This document shows, piece by piece, positions 37,780 through 46,295 of a stretch of 64,000 nt of DNA (the stretch's first letter is position 1; every line of letters starts with the position of its first letter). A model generated the notes under the pieces. It saw nothing but the letters and a program-made list of their open reading frames with translations, searched no databases and had not been told where the DNA came from. The DNA is from Sphaerotilus microaerophilus (GTDB lineage: Bacteria; Pseudomonadota; Gammaproteobacteria; Burkholderiales; Burkholderiaceae_C), in contig NZ_AP025730.1 of the NCBI RefSeq assembly GCF_023734135.1, forward strand, positions 5,580,001-5,644,000, read 5' to 3'. The position numbers were made by a program, and so were the translations under genes.

Positions 37780-38896
37780 CCTGCAGGCCGCGCAGCTTGG
37801 CCTCCAGCGTGGCCTGGGTATCGGCGTAGCGCGCGGCGATGTCGCAGAAATGCCCGTAGGTGGCGATGAAGGCATCCACCACATCGGGATCGAACTGCCG
37901 GCCGCTCTGCTCCACGATCATGGCGCGAGCCACCTCCGGCGAGAAAGGCTCCTTGTAGACGCGCCGGGAGATCAGCGCATCGAACACGTCGGCCAGCGCC
38001 ATCAGCCGCGCCGAGACGGGAATCGCGTCGCCCGCCAGGCCATCCGGGTAGCCCGTGCCGTCCCAGCGCTCGTGGTGGTGGTGGGCGATCTCCTTGGCCA
38101 GCACCAGGAACTCCACCGGCCGCGTCGCCTCGCGCTCGGCCTGCTCGATGGCCGCCGCCCCCAGGCGGGCATGGGTCTTCATGACTTCCCACTCCGCCGG
38201 CGTGAGCTTGCCTGGCTTGAGCAGGATGTGGTCCGGGATACCCACCTTGCCGATGTCGTGCAGCGGCGCCGACTTGGCCAGCGCGTCGATGGTGTGCGGC
38301 GTCAGGAAGCCCCGGAACCGCGGGTGTTCGCACAGCTGGTTGCCCAGGGTGCGCACGTACTCCTGCGTGCGCAGCAGGTGGTTGCCGGTCTCGGGGTCGC
38401 GGATTTCCGCCAGGTGCGCCAGCGCCAGGATGCTGACCTCCTGGATCAGCAGGTTTTCACCCATGCGGCGCACCACCTCGGCCTCCAGGTCGGAGTTGTG
38501 CGCCGCGAGCCGGTCACGTGCCTGCTTGAGCGCCAGGTGCGTGTGCACGCGCGCCTGCACGATCGCCGGGCGCAGCGGCTTGGTGATGTAGTCCACCGCG
38601 CCCAGCTGCAGGCCGTGCTCCTCGTCCTCGGTCGCGCCCAGCGCGGTGACGAAGATCACCGGGATGGCTCGCGTCACCTCGTCGGCCTGCAGGCGCTGCA
38701 GCACCTCGTAGCCGTCCATGCCGGGCATCAGCACGTCCAACAGGATCAGGTCGGGCAAAGGCTTGAGGGCCGCCAGGCGCAGCGCGGTGGCGCCCGAGTT
38801 GGCCGCGCGCACCTGGTAATCGCCATGCAGCAACTCGCCGAGCACCATCAGGTTCTCGGGGCTGTCATCGACGACGAGGATGATCGGGCGCGACAT
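37769..38896 (-). CDS. Response regulator with HD-GYP phosphodiesterase domain
   Basis: A 375-residue protein: receiver domain about 1-120 (ILVVDDSPENL, phospho-Asp in LILLDVLMPGMDG, TALGA, Lys in YITKPL), a linker helix, then an HD-GYP domain with HDIGKVGIPDHILLKPGKL and HHHERWDGTGYPDGLAG. It would break down cyclic di-GMP when phosphorylated. AAGGA precedes the ATG at 38896. It opposes the adjacent diguanylate cyclase in both direction and activity. Confidence 0.94.
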   Translation of the reverse strand: MSRPIILVVDDSPENLMVLGELLHGDYQVRAANSGATALRLAALKPLPDLILLDVLMPGMDGYEVLQRLQADEVTRAIPVIFVTALGATEDEEHGLQLGAVDYITKPLRPAIVQARVHTHLALKQARDRLAAHNSDLEAEVVRRMGENLLIQEVSILALAHLAEIRDPETGNHLLRTQEYVRTLGNQLCEHPRFRGFLTPHTIDALAKSAPLHDIGKVGIPDHILLKPGKLTPAEWEVMKTHARLGAAAIEQAEREATRPVEFLVLAKEIAHHHHERWDGTGYPDGLAGDAIPVSARLMALADVFDALISRRVYKEPFSPEVARAMIVEQSGRQFDPDVVDAFIATYGHFCDIAARYADTQATLEAKLRGLQVTG

Positions 38897-39023
38897 CAAT
38901 CCAATCCTTAATGAATGAAGTCCCCCTGCGGCATGATAGCGAGTGCAATTCGCTGTCAGCCTGTCGAAAACAGGCGCGATTAGCCTGCATCCCTTCTTCT
39001 TCCATGCACCGAGGAGACACCCC

Positions 39024-40211
39024 ATGACCGCCCCACGCGAAGTGTTCGTCGTCGCCGCCGCCCGTACCGCCATCGGTACCTATGGCGGCTCCCTGAAGGA
39101 CGTGCCCCTGGCCGACTTGGCCACCACGGCGGTCAAGGCCGCCATCGCGCGCTCCGGCGCCCCCGCCGAGGCCTTCGGCCACCTGGCCATGGGCACCGTG
39201 GTGACCACCGAGCCGCGTGACTGCTACCTGAGCCGGGTCGCCGCGGTGAACGCCGGCCTGCCCAAGGAAACGCCGGCCTTCAACGTCAACCGCCTGTGCG
39301 GCTCGGGCCTGCAGGCCATCATCTCCGCCTCGCAGGCCATCCTGCTGGGCGACTGCGAAGTGGCCATCGGCGCCGGTGCCGAGAACATGAGCCGTGGCGC
39401 CTACCTGATGCCCGGCGCACGCTGGGGCACCCGCATGGGCGACGCGCAGGTCATCGACCTGATGGTCGGCGCGCTGCACGACCCCTTCCACAAGATCCAC
39501 ATGGGCATCACCGCCGAGAACGTCGGTGAGCAGTTCGGCATCAGCCGCCAGCAGATGGACGAGGCCGCGGCCGAGAGCCACCGCCGCGCCGCCGCCGCCA
39601 CCGCCGCCGGCATCTTCAAGGACCAGATCGTTCCAGTCGAGATCGCCAGCCGCAAGGGCACGATCAGCTTCGTCACCGACGAGCACATCAAGGCCGACAC
39701 CACCGCCGAATCGCTGGGCAAGATGCGCCCGGCCTTCAAGAAGGACGGTGCGGTCACCGCCGGCAACGCCTCGGGCATCAACGATGCCGCCGCCGCCGTG
39801 GCGCTGGCCAGCGCCGAGGCCGTCAAGGCCCACGGCCTGAAGCCGCTGGCCCGCCTGGTCGCCTACGCCCACACCGGCGTGGAGCCCACCATCATGGGCA
39901 TCGGCCCGGTGTCCGCCACCCGCAAGGCCCTGGAGCGCGCCGGCCTGACCATCGCCGACCTGGACGTGATCGAGGCCAACGAGGCCTTCGCCGCCCAGGC
40001 CTGCGCGGTCAACAAGGAGCTGGGCCTGGATCCGGCCAAGGTGAACCCGAACGGTTCGGGCATCTCGCTGGGCCACCCGATCGGCGCCACCGGCGCGGTC
40101 ATCACCACCAAGGCAGTCTACGAACTGCACCGCACCGGCGGCCGCTACGCGCTGGTGACGATGTGCATCGGCGGCGGCCAGGGCATCGCGGCGATCTTCG
40201 AACGCTGCTGA
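39024..40211 (+). CDS. Acetyl-CoA acetyltransferase / beta-ketothiolase
   Basis: A 395-residue thiolase with nucleophile Cys92 (NRLCGSGLQAI), the catalytic His in SLGHPIGATGAV and the second Cys in TMCIGGGQGIAA. It condenses or cleaves acyl-CoA, in such bacteria often for polyhydroxybutyrate synthesis (PhaA/BktB type) or beta-oxidation; no phaB or phaC is adjacent to decide. GAGGAG lies seven bases before the ATG. Two hairpins follow it. Confidence 0.94.
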   Translation: MTAPREVFVVAAARTAIGTYGGSLKDVPLADLATTAVKAAIARSGAPAEAFGHLAMGTVVTTEPRDCYLSRVAAVNAGLPKETPAFNVNRLCGSGLQAIISASQAILLGDCEVAIGAGAENMSRGAYLMPGARWGTRMGDAQVIDLMVGALHDPFHKIHMGITAENVGEQFGISRQQMDEAAAESHRRAAAATAAGIFKDQIVPVEIASRKGTISFVTDEHIKADTTAESLGKMRPAFKKDGAVTAGNASGINDAAAAVALASAEAVKAHGLKPLARLVAYAHTGVEPTIMGIGPVSATRKALERAGLTIADLDVIEANEAFAAQACAVNKELGLDPAKVNPNGSGISLGHPIGATGAVITTKAVYELHRTGGRYALVTMCIGGGQGIAAIFERC

Positions 40212-40217
40212 TCCCCC

Positions 40218-40281
40218 GGCGCCGGATCCGTCCGGCGCCCGGCTTCACCGTACAACGGCCCGCTTGCGGGCCGTTGGCGTT
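40218..40281 (+). terminator. Double hairpin terminator after the thiolase
   Basis: First hairpin GGCGCCGGA-TCCG-TCCGGCGCC (40218-40239), second AACGGCCCGC-TT-GCGGGCCGTT (40254-40275) followed by GGCGTTT. Placed between the thiolase and a convergent methyltransferase gene, so it can serve both strands. Confidence 0.75.
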
Positions 40282-40290
40282 TCTGCGGTC

Positions 40291-40914
40291 TCAGCGCCGG
40301 GTCAGCACGATCGCCAGTTCCGTCCAGCCGCGCGGATGCGGCACCGCCGGGTAAGGCGGTGCCGGCCAGATCCAGCGGTCGGCGGGCAGCAGGGCGCGCA
40401 GCATGCCGATGTCCAGGTGATACGGCGGGCCCTCGATGCGGCCCTGCGCCGCGCCGGGTCGCAGGATCTGCATCCCCAGCAGCGCGAGCCGCCCGCCCGG
40501 GCGCAGCCAGCGGTGCAGCTGCGCGGCGTACGCGGCCCAGTGGTCCGGGTGCAGGGCGCACCAGCAGGTCTGTTCGTAGACCCCATCCAGCGGCTCGGCC
40601 GGCTGCCACTGCAGCACGTCGGCCTGCAGCAGTTCGTCGTCCGGCGGGTTGAAGCCGGCCTGCGCGAGATTTGTGCGGGCCAGGGCGACTGCCGCGGGTG
40701 CGTAGTCGATCGCGTAGACCGGCGCACAGCCGGCCTGGCGCAGCGCCAGCACCTCATGGCCGCTGCCGCAGCCCGGCACCGCGATGCGCTGGCCCGACGC
40801 CAGCGTGCCGTCGGCCAGCCAGGCCGCCAGCTGCGGGCTGGCTGCACCGCGGTCCCAGGGCAGGTCCTGCGCCTCGAAGCGCTGCTGCCAGAAGTCGACG
40901 CTTGGGCCAGCCAT
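40291..40914 (-). CDS. TPMT-family (thiol/thiopurine) S-methyltransferase
   Basis: A 207-residue SAM-dependent enzyme: N-terminus FWQQRFEAQDLPWDRGAASP typical of TPMT-like proteins, SAM motif IAVPGCGSGHE, acidic residue in VYAIDYAP and DGVYEQTCWCALHPD. Bacterial members methylate thiols, thiocyanate-like ions, or selenium and tellurium compounds; the substrate here is unknown. It is read from an ATG at 40914. Confidence 0.87.
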   Translation of the reverse strand: MAGPSVDFWQQRFEAQDLPWDRGAASPQLAAWLADGTLASGQRIAVPGCGSGHEVLALRQAGCAPVYAIDYAPAAVALARTNLAQAGFNPPDDELLQADVLQWQPAEPLDGVYEQTCWCALHPDHWAAYAAQLHRWLRPGGRLALLGMQILRPGAAQGRIEGPPYHLDIGMLRALLPADRWIWPAPPYPAVPHPRGWTELAIVLTRR

Positions 40915-40934
40915 GGTCGTCGGCGCGATCCGGA

Positions 40935-41255
40935 TCAGACCCCGGCCGGCACGTCGCCGGACTTGGCGATCAGCTCGAAGTGCTCGACCACCGGCGGCTG
41001 CGCGAAGAACGGGCCGACGATGCCGCGCCACTCCGAGAAGGCCAGCGAGCCGCGGAAGCCCAGCGTGTGGTCCTCGAGCGTGGCCCACCAGATCATCAGC
41101 AGGTAGCGCTCGGGCGACTCCATGCTGCGCTGGACCTTGTAGCCGCTGAAGCCATGCGCATGGGCGATCACGGTCTCCACGCCACGGCGGATGGCGGCGT
41201 CGAAATCGGCCTGGCGGCCGGGCTGGATGCGGATGTCGGCGACTTCCAGGATCAT
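40935..41255 (-). CDS. ABM-domain protein (antibiotic biosynthesis monooxygenase-like)
   Basis: A 106-residue dimeric alpha-beta barrel protein: ILEVADIRIQPGRQADFDAAIRRGV and a central SPERYLLMIWWATLEDH give the ABM pattern. Family members are quinol oxygenases, heme enzymes or simple binding proteins; no catalytic residue settles this. GGAG lies six bases before ATG. It is just upstream of the TPMT-like gene and may be cotranscribed with it. Confidence 0.8.
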   Translation of the reverse strand: MILEVADIRIQPGRQADFDAAIRRGVETVIAHAHGFSGYKVQRSMESPERYLLMIWWATLEDHTLGFRGSLAFSEWRGIVGPFFAQPPVVEHFELIAKSGDVPAGV

Positions 41256-41334
41256 GCGTTGCTCCGTCCTGTGATGGGTATGCGCTTCGGAAAAGCGAGG
41301 CCAGCATCCTAACCCCGCCTTCTACAATCCGCCC

Positions 41335-41883
41335 ATGGCCCTGCGCTCCACCATCTACAAGGCCGAGTTGGCGATCGCCGACATCGACCGCGGCTACTAC
41401 GCCGACCACGCCCTCACCCTGGCCCGCCACCCGTCCGAGACCGAGGAGCGCCTGATGGTGCGCGCGCTGGCCTTTGCGATGCACGCCGACGAGCGCCTGG
41501 CGCTGGCCGGCGACATCTCCACCGACGGCGAGCCGGCACTCTGGCGGCGCGACGACACCGGCGTGATCGAACAGTGGATCGAGGTCGGCCTGCCCGACGA
41601 GCGGCGGCTGCGCCGCGCCGCCGGCCGCGCCGACGAGGTGATCGTGCTGGCCTACGGCGGCCGAAAGGCGGAGGCCTGGTGGCAGGACAACGCCCGCGAC
41701 CTGGCCAAGCTGCGCAACCTGACCGTGTGGTTCCTGCCACCGGAGGAATGCGAGGCCCTCACTGCCCTGGCCGAACGCAGCATGCGCCTGGGCTGCACCC
41801 ACCAGGAAGGGCATTGGCTGATCAGCGGCCCGCGGGGCAGCGCCGAGCTGATCCCGCTCGCCTGGCAGCAGCCCGCGCGCTGA
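41335..41883 (+). CDS. yaeQ: YaeQ family protein
   Basis: A 182-residue protein matching YaeQ from end to end: MALRSTIYKAELAIADIDRGYYADHALTLARHPSETEERLMVRALAFA and WWQDNARDLAKLRNLTVWFLP. The fold is PD-(D/E)XK nuclease-like; its cellular job is not established. It is divergent from the ABM gene and has no strong ribosome site. Confidence 0.93.
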   Translation: MALRSTIYKAELAIADIDRGYYADHALTLARHPSETEERLMVRALAFAMHADERLALAGDISTDGEPALWRRDDTGVIEQWIEVGLPDERRLRRAAGRADEVIVLAYGGRKAEAWWQDNARDLAKLRNLTVWFLPPEECEALTALAERSMRLGCTHQEGHWLISGPRGSAELIPLAWQQPAR

Positions 41884-41893
41884 CCACGGCGCG

Positions 41894-43474
41894 TCAGGCG
41901 GGCTGTCCGGTCCGGAAAGTCGACACCAGCTGCGTCAGTTGCTGCGCCTGCTGGCGCAGGCTCTCGGCCGCAGCAGCGCTCTGCTCGACCAGCGCGGCGT
42001 TCTGCTGCGTGCCCTGATCGAGCGACATCACTGCCTGGTTGACCTGTTCGATCCCCTGGGTCTGCTGCTCGGTGGCGACGTGGATCTCGCTGATCAGGTC
42101 GGTCACTTTGCGCACCCGCTCGACGATGTCGCGCATCGTCGCCCCAGCCTCCTCGGCCTGCTGACTGCCGGCGTCCACCCGGGCCACCGAGGTGTCGATC
42201 AGCGCCTTGATCTCCTTCGCGGCAGCCGCACTGCGCTGCGCGAGCGTGCGCACCTCGCCGGCCACCACGGCGAAGCCGCGGCCCTGCTCACCGGCGCGGG
42301 CCGCCTCCACCGCGGCATTGAGCGCCAGGATGTTGGTCTGGAAGGCGATACCGTCGATCACGCCGATGATCTCGGCGATGCGGCGGCTCGACTGGGTGAT
42401 CTCGCCCATCGTGCCCACCACGCGCCCGACCACCTGGCCGCCCAGTCCTGCCGCCTGCGCGGCGTCCCCGGCCAATTCGCTGGCCTGGCGCGCACCGCCA
42501 GCACTGGAACGCACGGTGTCGGTCATCTGGTGCATCTGCGCGGCGGTTTCCTGCAGGGCGCTGGCCTGCTGCTCGGTGCGCCCGGACAGGTCCTGGTTGC
42601 CCGAGGCGATCTGCCCGGATGCCGAAGCGACCCCCTCGGCCACCTCCTTGATCTGGCCGACCAGGCCGACCAGGGAGCCCTGCATACGGCCCAGCGACTC
42701 GAGCACGCTCCCCGCAGGCGCCCGGTCGGCCCCCACGATCTGGCTGAGGTCACCGTCGGCCACCCGGCCTACTGCCGCGGACAGCGCCGCCGGCTCGGCC
42801 CCCAGCGAGGCGGCCAGCCGGCGCGGGATCCACCAGCCGATCAACGCAGCCAGCGCCAGTGCCAGGCCCGCCGCGCCGAACAGCAAGGCACGCTCGCGCT
42901 GCATCGCGTCGTAGGCCGCTTCGGTCTGGCGCTTCTCCGCGGCCTCGGCGATCTGCTCATATTCGTGCAGCACCTTGTTCAGCGCATTGAGCATGGGAAT
43001 GCAGTCGGCATTGAGCTTGGCCAACGCCGCCTCGTGCTCACCCTTCATACCCAGCTCCACCACCCCCAGCGCCACCGGCGCGTAGGACTGTTCGACGCGG
43101 TTGAGTTCGGCAGCGGCTGCCCGGCCGCGGTCGCTCATGTCGGTGGCACGCGACACCAGGTGGTTGTAGCGCTTGAGCAGTTCGACCACCTCGCGATGCG
43201 CCACCGCCGCCGCATCGGCCTGGCGGATCCGATCCGCGGGCGTGGCGGCCAAGAGCAGATTGCGCGCCGCCACCGCCCGGTCCTTGATCGCATGGCCCAG
43301 GTTGGCAACGGTCCTGGCGCGCTCGTTCACTCCGTCCACGTAGTCGCGGAAACGCTGGTTGGCAAGATCCAAACCATAGGAGGCCAGCCCAGCCACCAGC
43401 AGGCTGGCCAATGCCAGTCCGCCGAAGCTCAGCATCAGCTGACGTTTCACCGTGAGGGGAGATCGATTGTTCAT
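41894..43474 (-). CDS. Methyl-accepting chemotaxis protein
   Basis: A 526-residue chemoreceptor: TM1 about 13-33 ([19 protein letters not shown]), a four-helix-bundle periplasmic domain ([21 protein letters not shown]), TM2 ([20 protein letters not shown]), HAMP, and a signalling tip with [22 protein letters not shown]. The C-terminus ends FRTGQPA and lacks a CheR-binding pentapeptide. It would feed the CheA/CheW arrays; the ligand is unknown. ATG 43474 is chosen; the frame upstream of it shows no domain. Confidence 0.93.
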   Translation of the reverse strand: MNNRSPLTVKRQLMLSFGGLALASLLVAGLASYGLDLANQRFRDYVDGVNERARTVANLGHAIKDRAVAARNLLLAATPADRIRQADAAAVAHREVVELLKRYNHLVSRATDMSDRGRAAAAELNRVEQSYAPVALGVVELGMKGEHEAALAKLNADCIPMLNALNKVLHEYEQIAEAAEKRQTEAAYDAMQRERALLFGAAGLALALAALIGWWIPRRLAASLGAEPAALSAAVGRVADGDLSQIVGADRAPAGSVLESLGRMQGSLVGLVGQIKEVAEGVASASGQIASGNQDLSGRTEQQASALQETAAQMHQMTDTVRSSAGGARQASELAGDAAQAAGLGGQVVGRVVGTMGEITQSSRRIAEIIGVIDGIAFQTNILALNAAVEAARAGEQGRGFAVVAGEVRTLAQRSAAAAKEIKALIDTSVARVDAGSQQAEEAGATMRDIVERVRKVTDLISEIHVATEQQTQGIEQVNQAVMSLDQGTQQNAALVEQSAAAAESLRQQAQQLTQLVSTFRTGQPA

Positions 43475-43646
43475 TTTGGGGATGGCGCGGGCCGAGTCAA
43501 CGCAGATCTGAGTGGGCTCATCTTGGCGCCAGCTCCCTCGCTTTATCGGCCGAGCAGCGCGGGAATGTCGGGTCAGTTCGCTCCAGGGCAGCAAAGGACA
43601 CTTGGCTCTGCTACAACCATTCCCCCGTCACCTGCGCTGCCTCGCC

Positions 43647-44119
43647 GTGTCCGTCGCCGATCTGGTCGTCCTGCGCCCCGAAGGCCTGTACTGCCCGCCG
43701 GGCGATTTCTGGATCGACCCCTGGCGGCCGGTGGAGCGCGCCGTCATCACCCATGCCCACGCCGACCACGCCCGCGTTGGCCACGCGGCCTACCTGGCCA
43801 GCGCGGAAGGGGCCGGCGTGCTGCGCGCCCGGCTGGGCGGCCACATCGCGCTGCAGACCCTCGGCTGGGGCGACGTCCTCACGCTGGGCGACACCCACGT
43901 CAGCCTGCACCCCGCCGGCCACGTGCTCGGCTCGGCCCAGGTGCGCATCGAGCATCGCGGCCAGGTCTGGGTGACCTCGGGCGACTACTTCGCCAGCGGC
44001 CATGCCGACGATGCCAACCCGACCTGCGCGCCCTTCGAGCCGGTGCGCTGCCACTGCTTCATCAGCGAATGCACCTTCGGCCTGCCGGTGTACCGCTGGC
44101 GGCCACAGCGCGAGGTGTT
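43647..44119 (+). pseudogene. Ligase-associated DNA exonuclease, 5' part (IS-disrupted)
   Basis: The N-terminal half of a metallo-beta-lactamase-fold nuclease: VITHAHADHARVGH (metal-binding His/Asp), HPAGHVLGSAQVRIEH, VTSGDYFA and FISECTFGLPVYRWRPQREV. The protein accompanies an ATP-dependent DNA ligase in a bacterial DNA repair gene set. The GTG start at 43647 gives the usual N-terminus (DLVVLRPEGLYCPPGDFWID). An IS110-type element interrupts codon EV|F; rejoining at the shared GTT gives 344 codons in one frame. Confidence 0.88.
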
Positions 44120-44202
44120 AATGTGGAAGACACCCAAGCGCGGACGTGTGGCTGCCTGACCTGAGGCTGGTCGGGGCCGCAAGGTCAGCAGGCAAGCGAG
44201 TC

Positions 44203-45429
44203 TCAGGTGGCGGTGGGGGTGGCGATGAAGCCGTGCTTGCGCAGCATTTTGAGCCAGCGCGGGGCGTTGCGCTGGACGTTCAGGGCCTCGTAGTCGACCT
44301 CCTTGTCTTGGTAGTGGGTGCCGTTGGCCAACATGGCGTAGACGGTACGCAGCATCTTGTGGGCCAGCGCCACGATGGACTTCTTGTGTCCCTTGCGAAT
44401 GGCCAGCGCGTCGAACTTGGCCTTGAGCGCGCAGCGGGTACGCGCTGCAGCCTGGGCGAACTCGCACAGCAGCCTTCTGACCCAGGCGTTGCCCTTGCGG
44501 ATGCGCCCGGTCTTGCGCTTGCCCGCGCTCTCGTTGTTGCCCGGGCAGATGCCCACCCAGCTGGCCAGCCGCTCGGCACTGCCGAAGACGTCCATGTCCG
44601 CGCCGATCTCCACCAGCAGCATCGCCGCGCCCTGGATGTCGATACCCGGCAAGGTCTGCAGCAGCTTGAGCTGCGGCTGCCAGGCGCGCAGTCCGTCCAG
44701 CAGGTATTGGTCCATGCGGGCGATGCGGGTCTCGATGTGCTCGATGTGCTGCATGATCTCCTGGGCCACGAAGCGGTGCGCGGCGCTGAACTGCTCGGTG
44801 CTCAGGGCCTCGAACAACTCGTCCCGGCTGGCCCGAAGGCGCCCCTTTTGATCCAGCACCTCGTACATGGCTTGGCCCGCAATGAGCGCCTTGACCATGG
44901 CGCGTGCACTGGCACCGTGGATGTCGCTGACCACCACGTTGATGCGCATGCCCGCATCTACCAGCACCTTGTGCAGCCGGTTCTTCTCGGCGCTGCACAT
45001 GCCCACGAGCTTCTGCCGCTGACGCGCCACCAGACGAAGCTGGCGCAAGTCCACCGGTGGAATGAACGAGGCGCGCAACAGGCCCGCACGCGCCAGCGTG
45101 GCCAGCCACTGCGCATCGGCCATGTCGGTCTTGCGCCCGGGCACAGCTTTGACATGGCGCGCGTTGACCACCCACGCGATGATGCCCACCGCCTCCAGCG
45201 CCGCAAACGGGCTCTTCCAGTACACCCCCGTGCTCTCCATCACCACCACCTCGGGCCGAATCTCCAGCGACCATTGCGCCAAGGCACGGCGGTCGCGTCT
45301 GAAGGCTCCGAAGTCGCGCTTGGTGACCTCCACTCGGCCATCGTCATGCTCGACCACCGCACAGGCGGTGATCTTGGCCTGGTGTACGTCCAGCGCGATC
45401 ACGCGTTTGTGCATCGGGGTCAGATCCAT
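44203..45429 (-). CDS. IS110-family transposase (bridge-RNA recombinase type)
   Basis: A 408-residue DEDD transposase. RuvC-like part: Asp in VIALDVHQAKI, Glu in VVVMESTGVYW, Asp pair in RKTDMADAQWLA. C-terminal Tnp domain: LLQTLPGIDIQGAAMLLVEIG and the catalytic Ser region PGNNESAGKRKTGRIRKGN. In studied IS110 members this enzyme uses an element-encoded bridge RNA to choose donor and target DNA. AGGAG precedes ATG 45429; a second Met lies five codons on. The frame looks intact. Confidence 0.95.
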   Translation of the reverse strand: MDLTPMHKRVIALDVHQAKITACAVVEHDDGRVEVTKRDFGAFRRDRRALAQWSLEIRPEVVVMESTGVYWKSPFAALEAVGIIAWVVNARHVKAVPGRKTDMADAQWLATLARAGLLRASFIPPVDLRQLRLVARQRQKLVGMCSAEKNRLHKVLVDAGMRINVVVSDIHGASARAMVKALIAGQAMYEVLDQKGRLRASRDELFEALSTEQFSAAHRFVAQEIMQHIEHIETRIARMDQYLLDGLRAWQPQLKLLQTLPGIDIQGAAMLLVEIGADMDVFGSAERLASWVGICPGNNESAGKRKTGRIRKGNAWVRRLLCEFAQAAARTRCALKAKFDALAIRKGHKKSIVALAHKMLRTVYAMLANGTHYQDKEVDYEALNVQRNAPRWLKMLRKHGFIATPTAT

Positions 45430-45728
45430 TGCCGGGCTCCTGCAGCTTGAACAACAATCACAAGCGTGCGGGCCCGCGCAGGTGCCGCCGACCAACGGCC
45501 TGCCGGGACAAAGCCTGGCGGCTCTCTTTAATGTGGGCTGTCGGGCGCCCGGGCTCCGCAAGGAACTCAGCAGCGCCCGCAGGCAATCCTGGGTACGAGT
45601 GGTCGGCAGCGGGTCAAGTTAGCGATCGCGGTCGAGTGCCATCAAAATATTGACCGACCTCTACCCGCTCAGGCCCGCACACCCTCAGTGTCTTCCATCA
45701 TCCAGGGTGACCCGCCCGGGCCATGACA
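45430..45728 (-). ncRNA. Candidate bridge RNA region of the IS110 element
   Basis: The non-coding stretch upstream of the transposase has several GC-rich inverted segments and the size and place of the bridge RNA found in IS110-group elements. The target here is the DNA around GAGGTGTTCGCAG in the exonuclease gene; I did not find an unambiguous guide loop by eye, so the RNA and its limits are inferred from family knowledge. Confidence 0.45.
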
Positions 45729-46293
45729 GTTCGCAGAGATCGATGCCTGGTGGGCCGCCAACGCCGCCGCCGGGCGCGCCAGCCTGCTGCTGGGCTACAG
45801 CTTCGGCAAGGCGCAGCGGCTGCTGGCCGGCGTGGACCCGGCGATCGGGCCGATCGTGGTGCACGGCGCCGTCGAACCGCTGAACGCGGCCTACCGCAGC
45901 AGCGGCATCCCCCTGCCGGCCACCCAGCGCATCGAGGCGCTCGATGCCGGCGCGCTGCGCGGCGCCCTCGTGGTGGCGCCGCCCTCCGTGCAGGGCAGCG
46001 CCTGGGCGCGGCGGCTGGGTGAGTTCAGCGACGCCTTTGCCAGCGGTTGGATGCAGTTGCGCGGGCGGCGCCGGCGCAGCGGCGTGGACCGCGGCTTCGT
46101 GCTCAGCGACCACGCCGACTGGCCCGGGCTGCTGCGCGCCATCGCCGCCACGCAGGCCGAGCGGGTCATCGTCACCCACGGCGAGGCGGCGGTGCTGCTG
46201 CGCTGGCTGAGTGAACAGGGGCTCCAGGCCGGCAGCTTCACGACGGCCTACGGCAGCGACGATGCCAGCGACGGCGACAACGCGGCCGCCTGA
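45729..46293 (+). pseudogene. Ligase-associated DNA exonuclease, 3' part
   Basis: Continues the interrupted nuclease: EIDAWWAANAAAGRASLLLGYSFGKAQRLLAGVD, then VVHGAVEPLNAAYRSSGIPLP and the late motif VLSDHADWPGLLRAI with VTHGE. Without its first half it has no start or full active site. It ends two bases before the ligase ATG, which suggests the two were once coupled; ligase expression may now depend on a promoter in or after the element. Confidence 0.88.
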
Positions 46294-46295
46294 CC

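Larger units (their letters stand above)
44120..45728 (-). mobile_element. IS110-family insertion sequence
   Basis: About 1.6 kb between two copies of GTT (44117-44119 and 45729-45731), the only target duplication, as expected for IS110 elements. Ends lack terminal inverted repeats, but a subterminal pair exists: TGGAAGACAC (44124-44133) and GTGTCTTCCA (45688-45697). The transposase is on the minus strand with about 300 non-coding bases before it and 83 after. The restored host frame confirms the borders to within the GTT. Confidence 0.88.
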
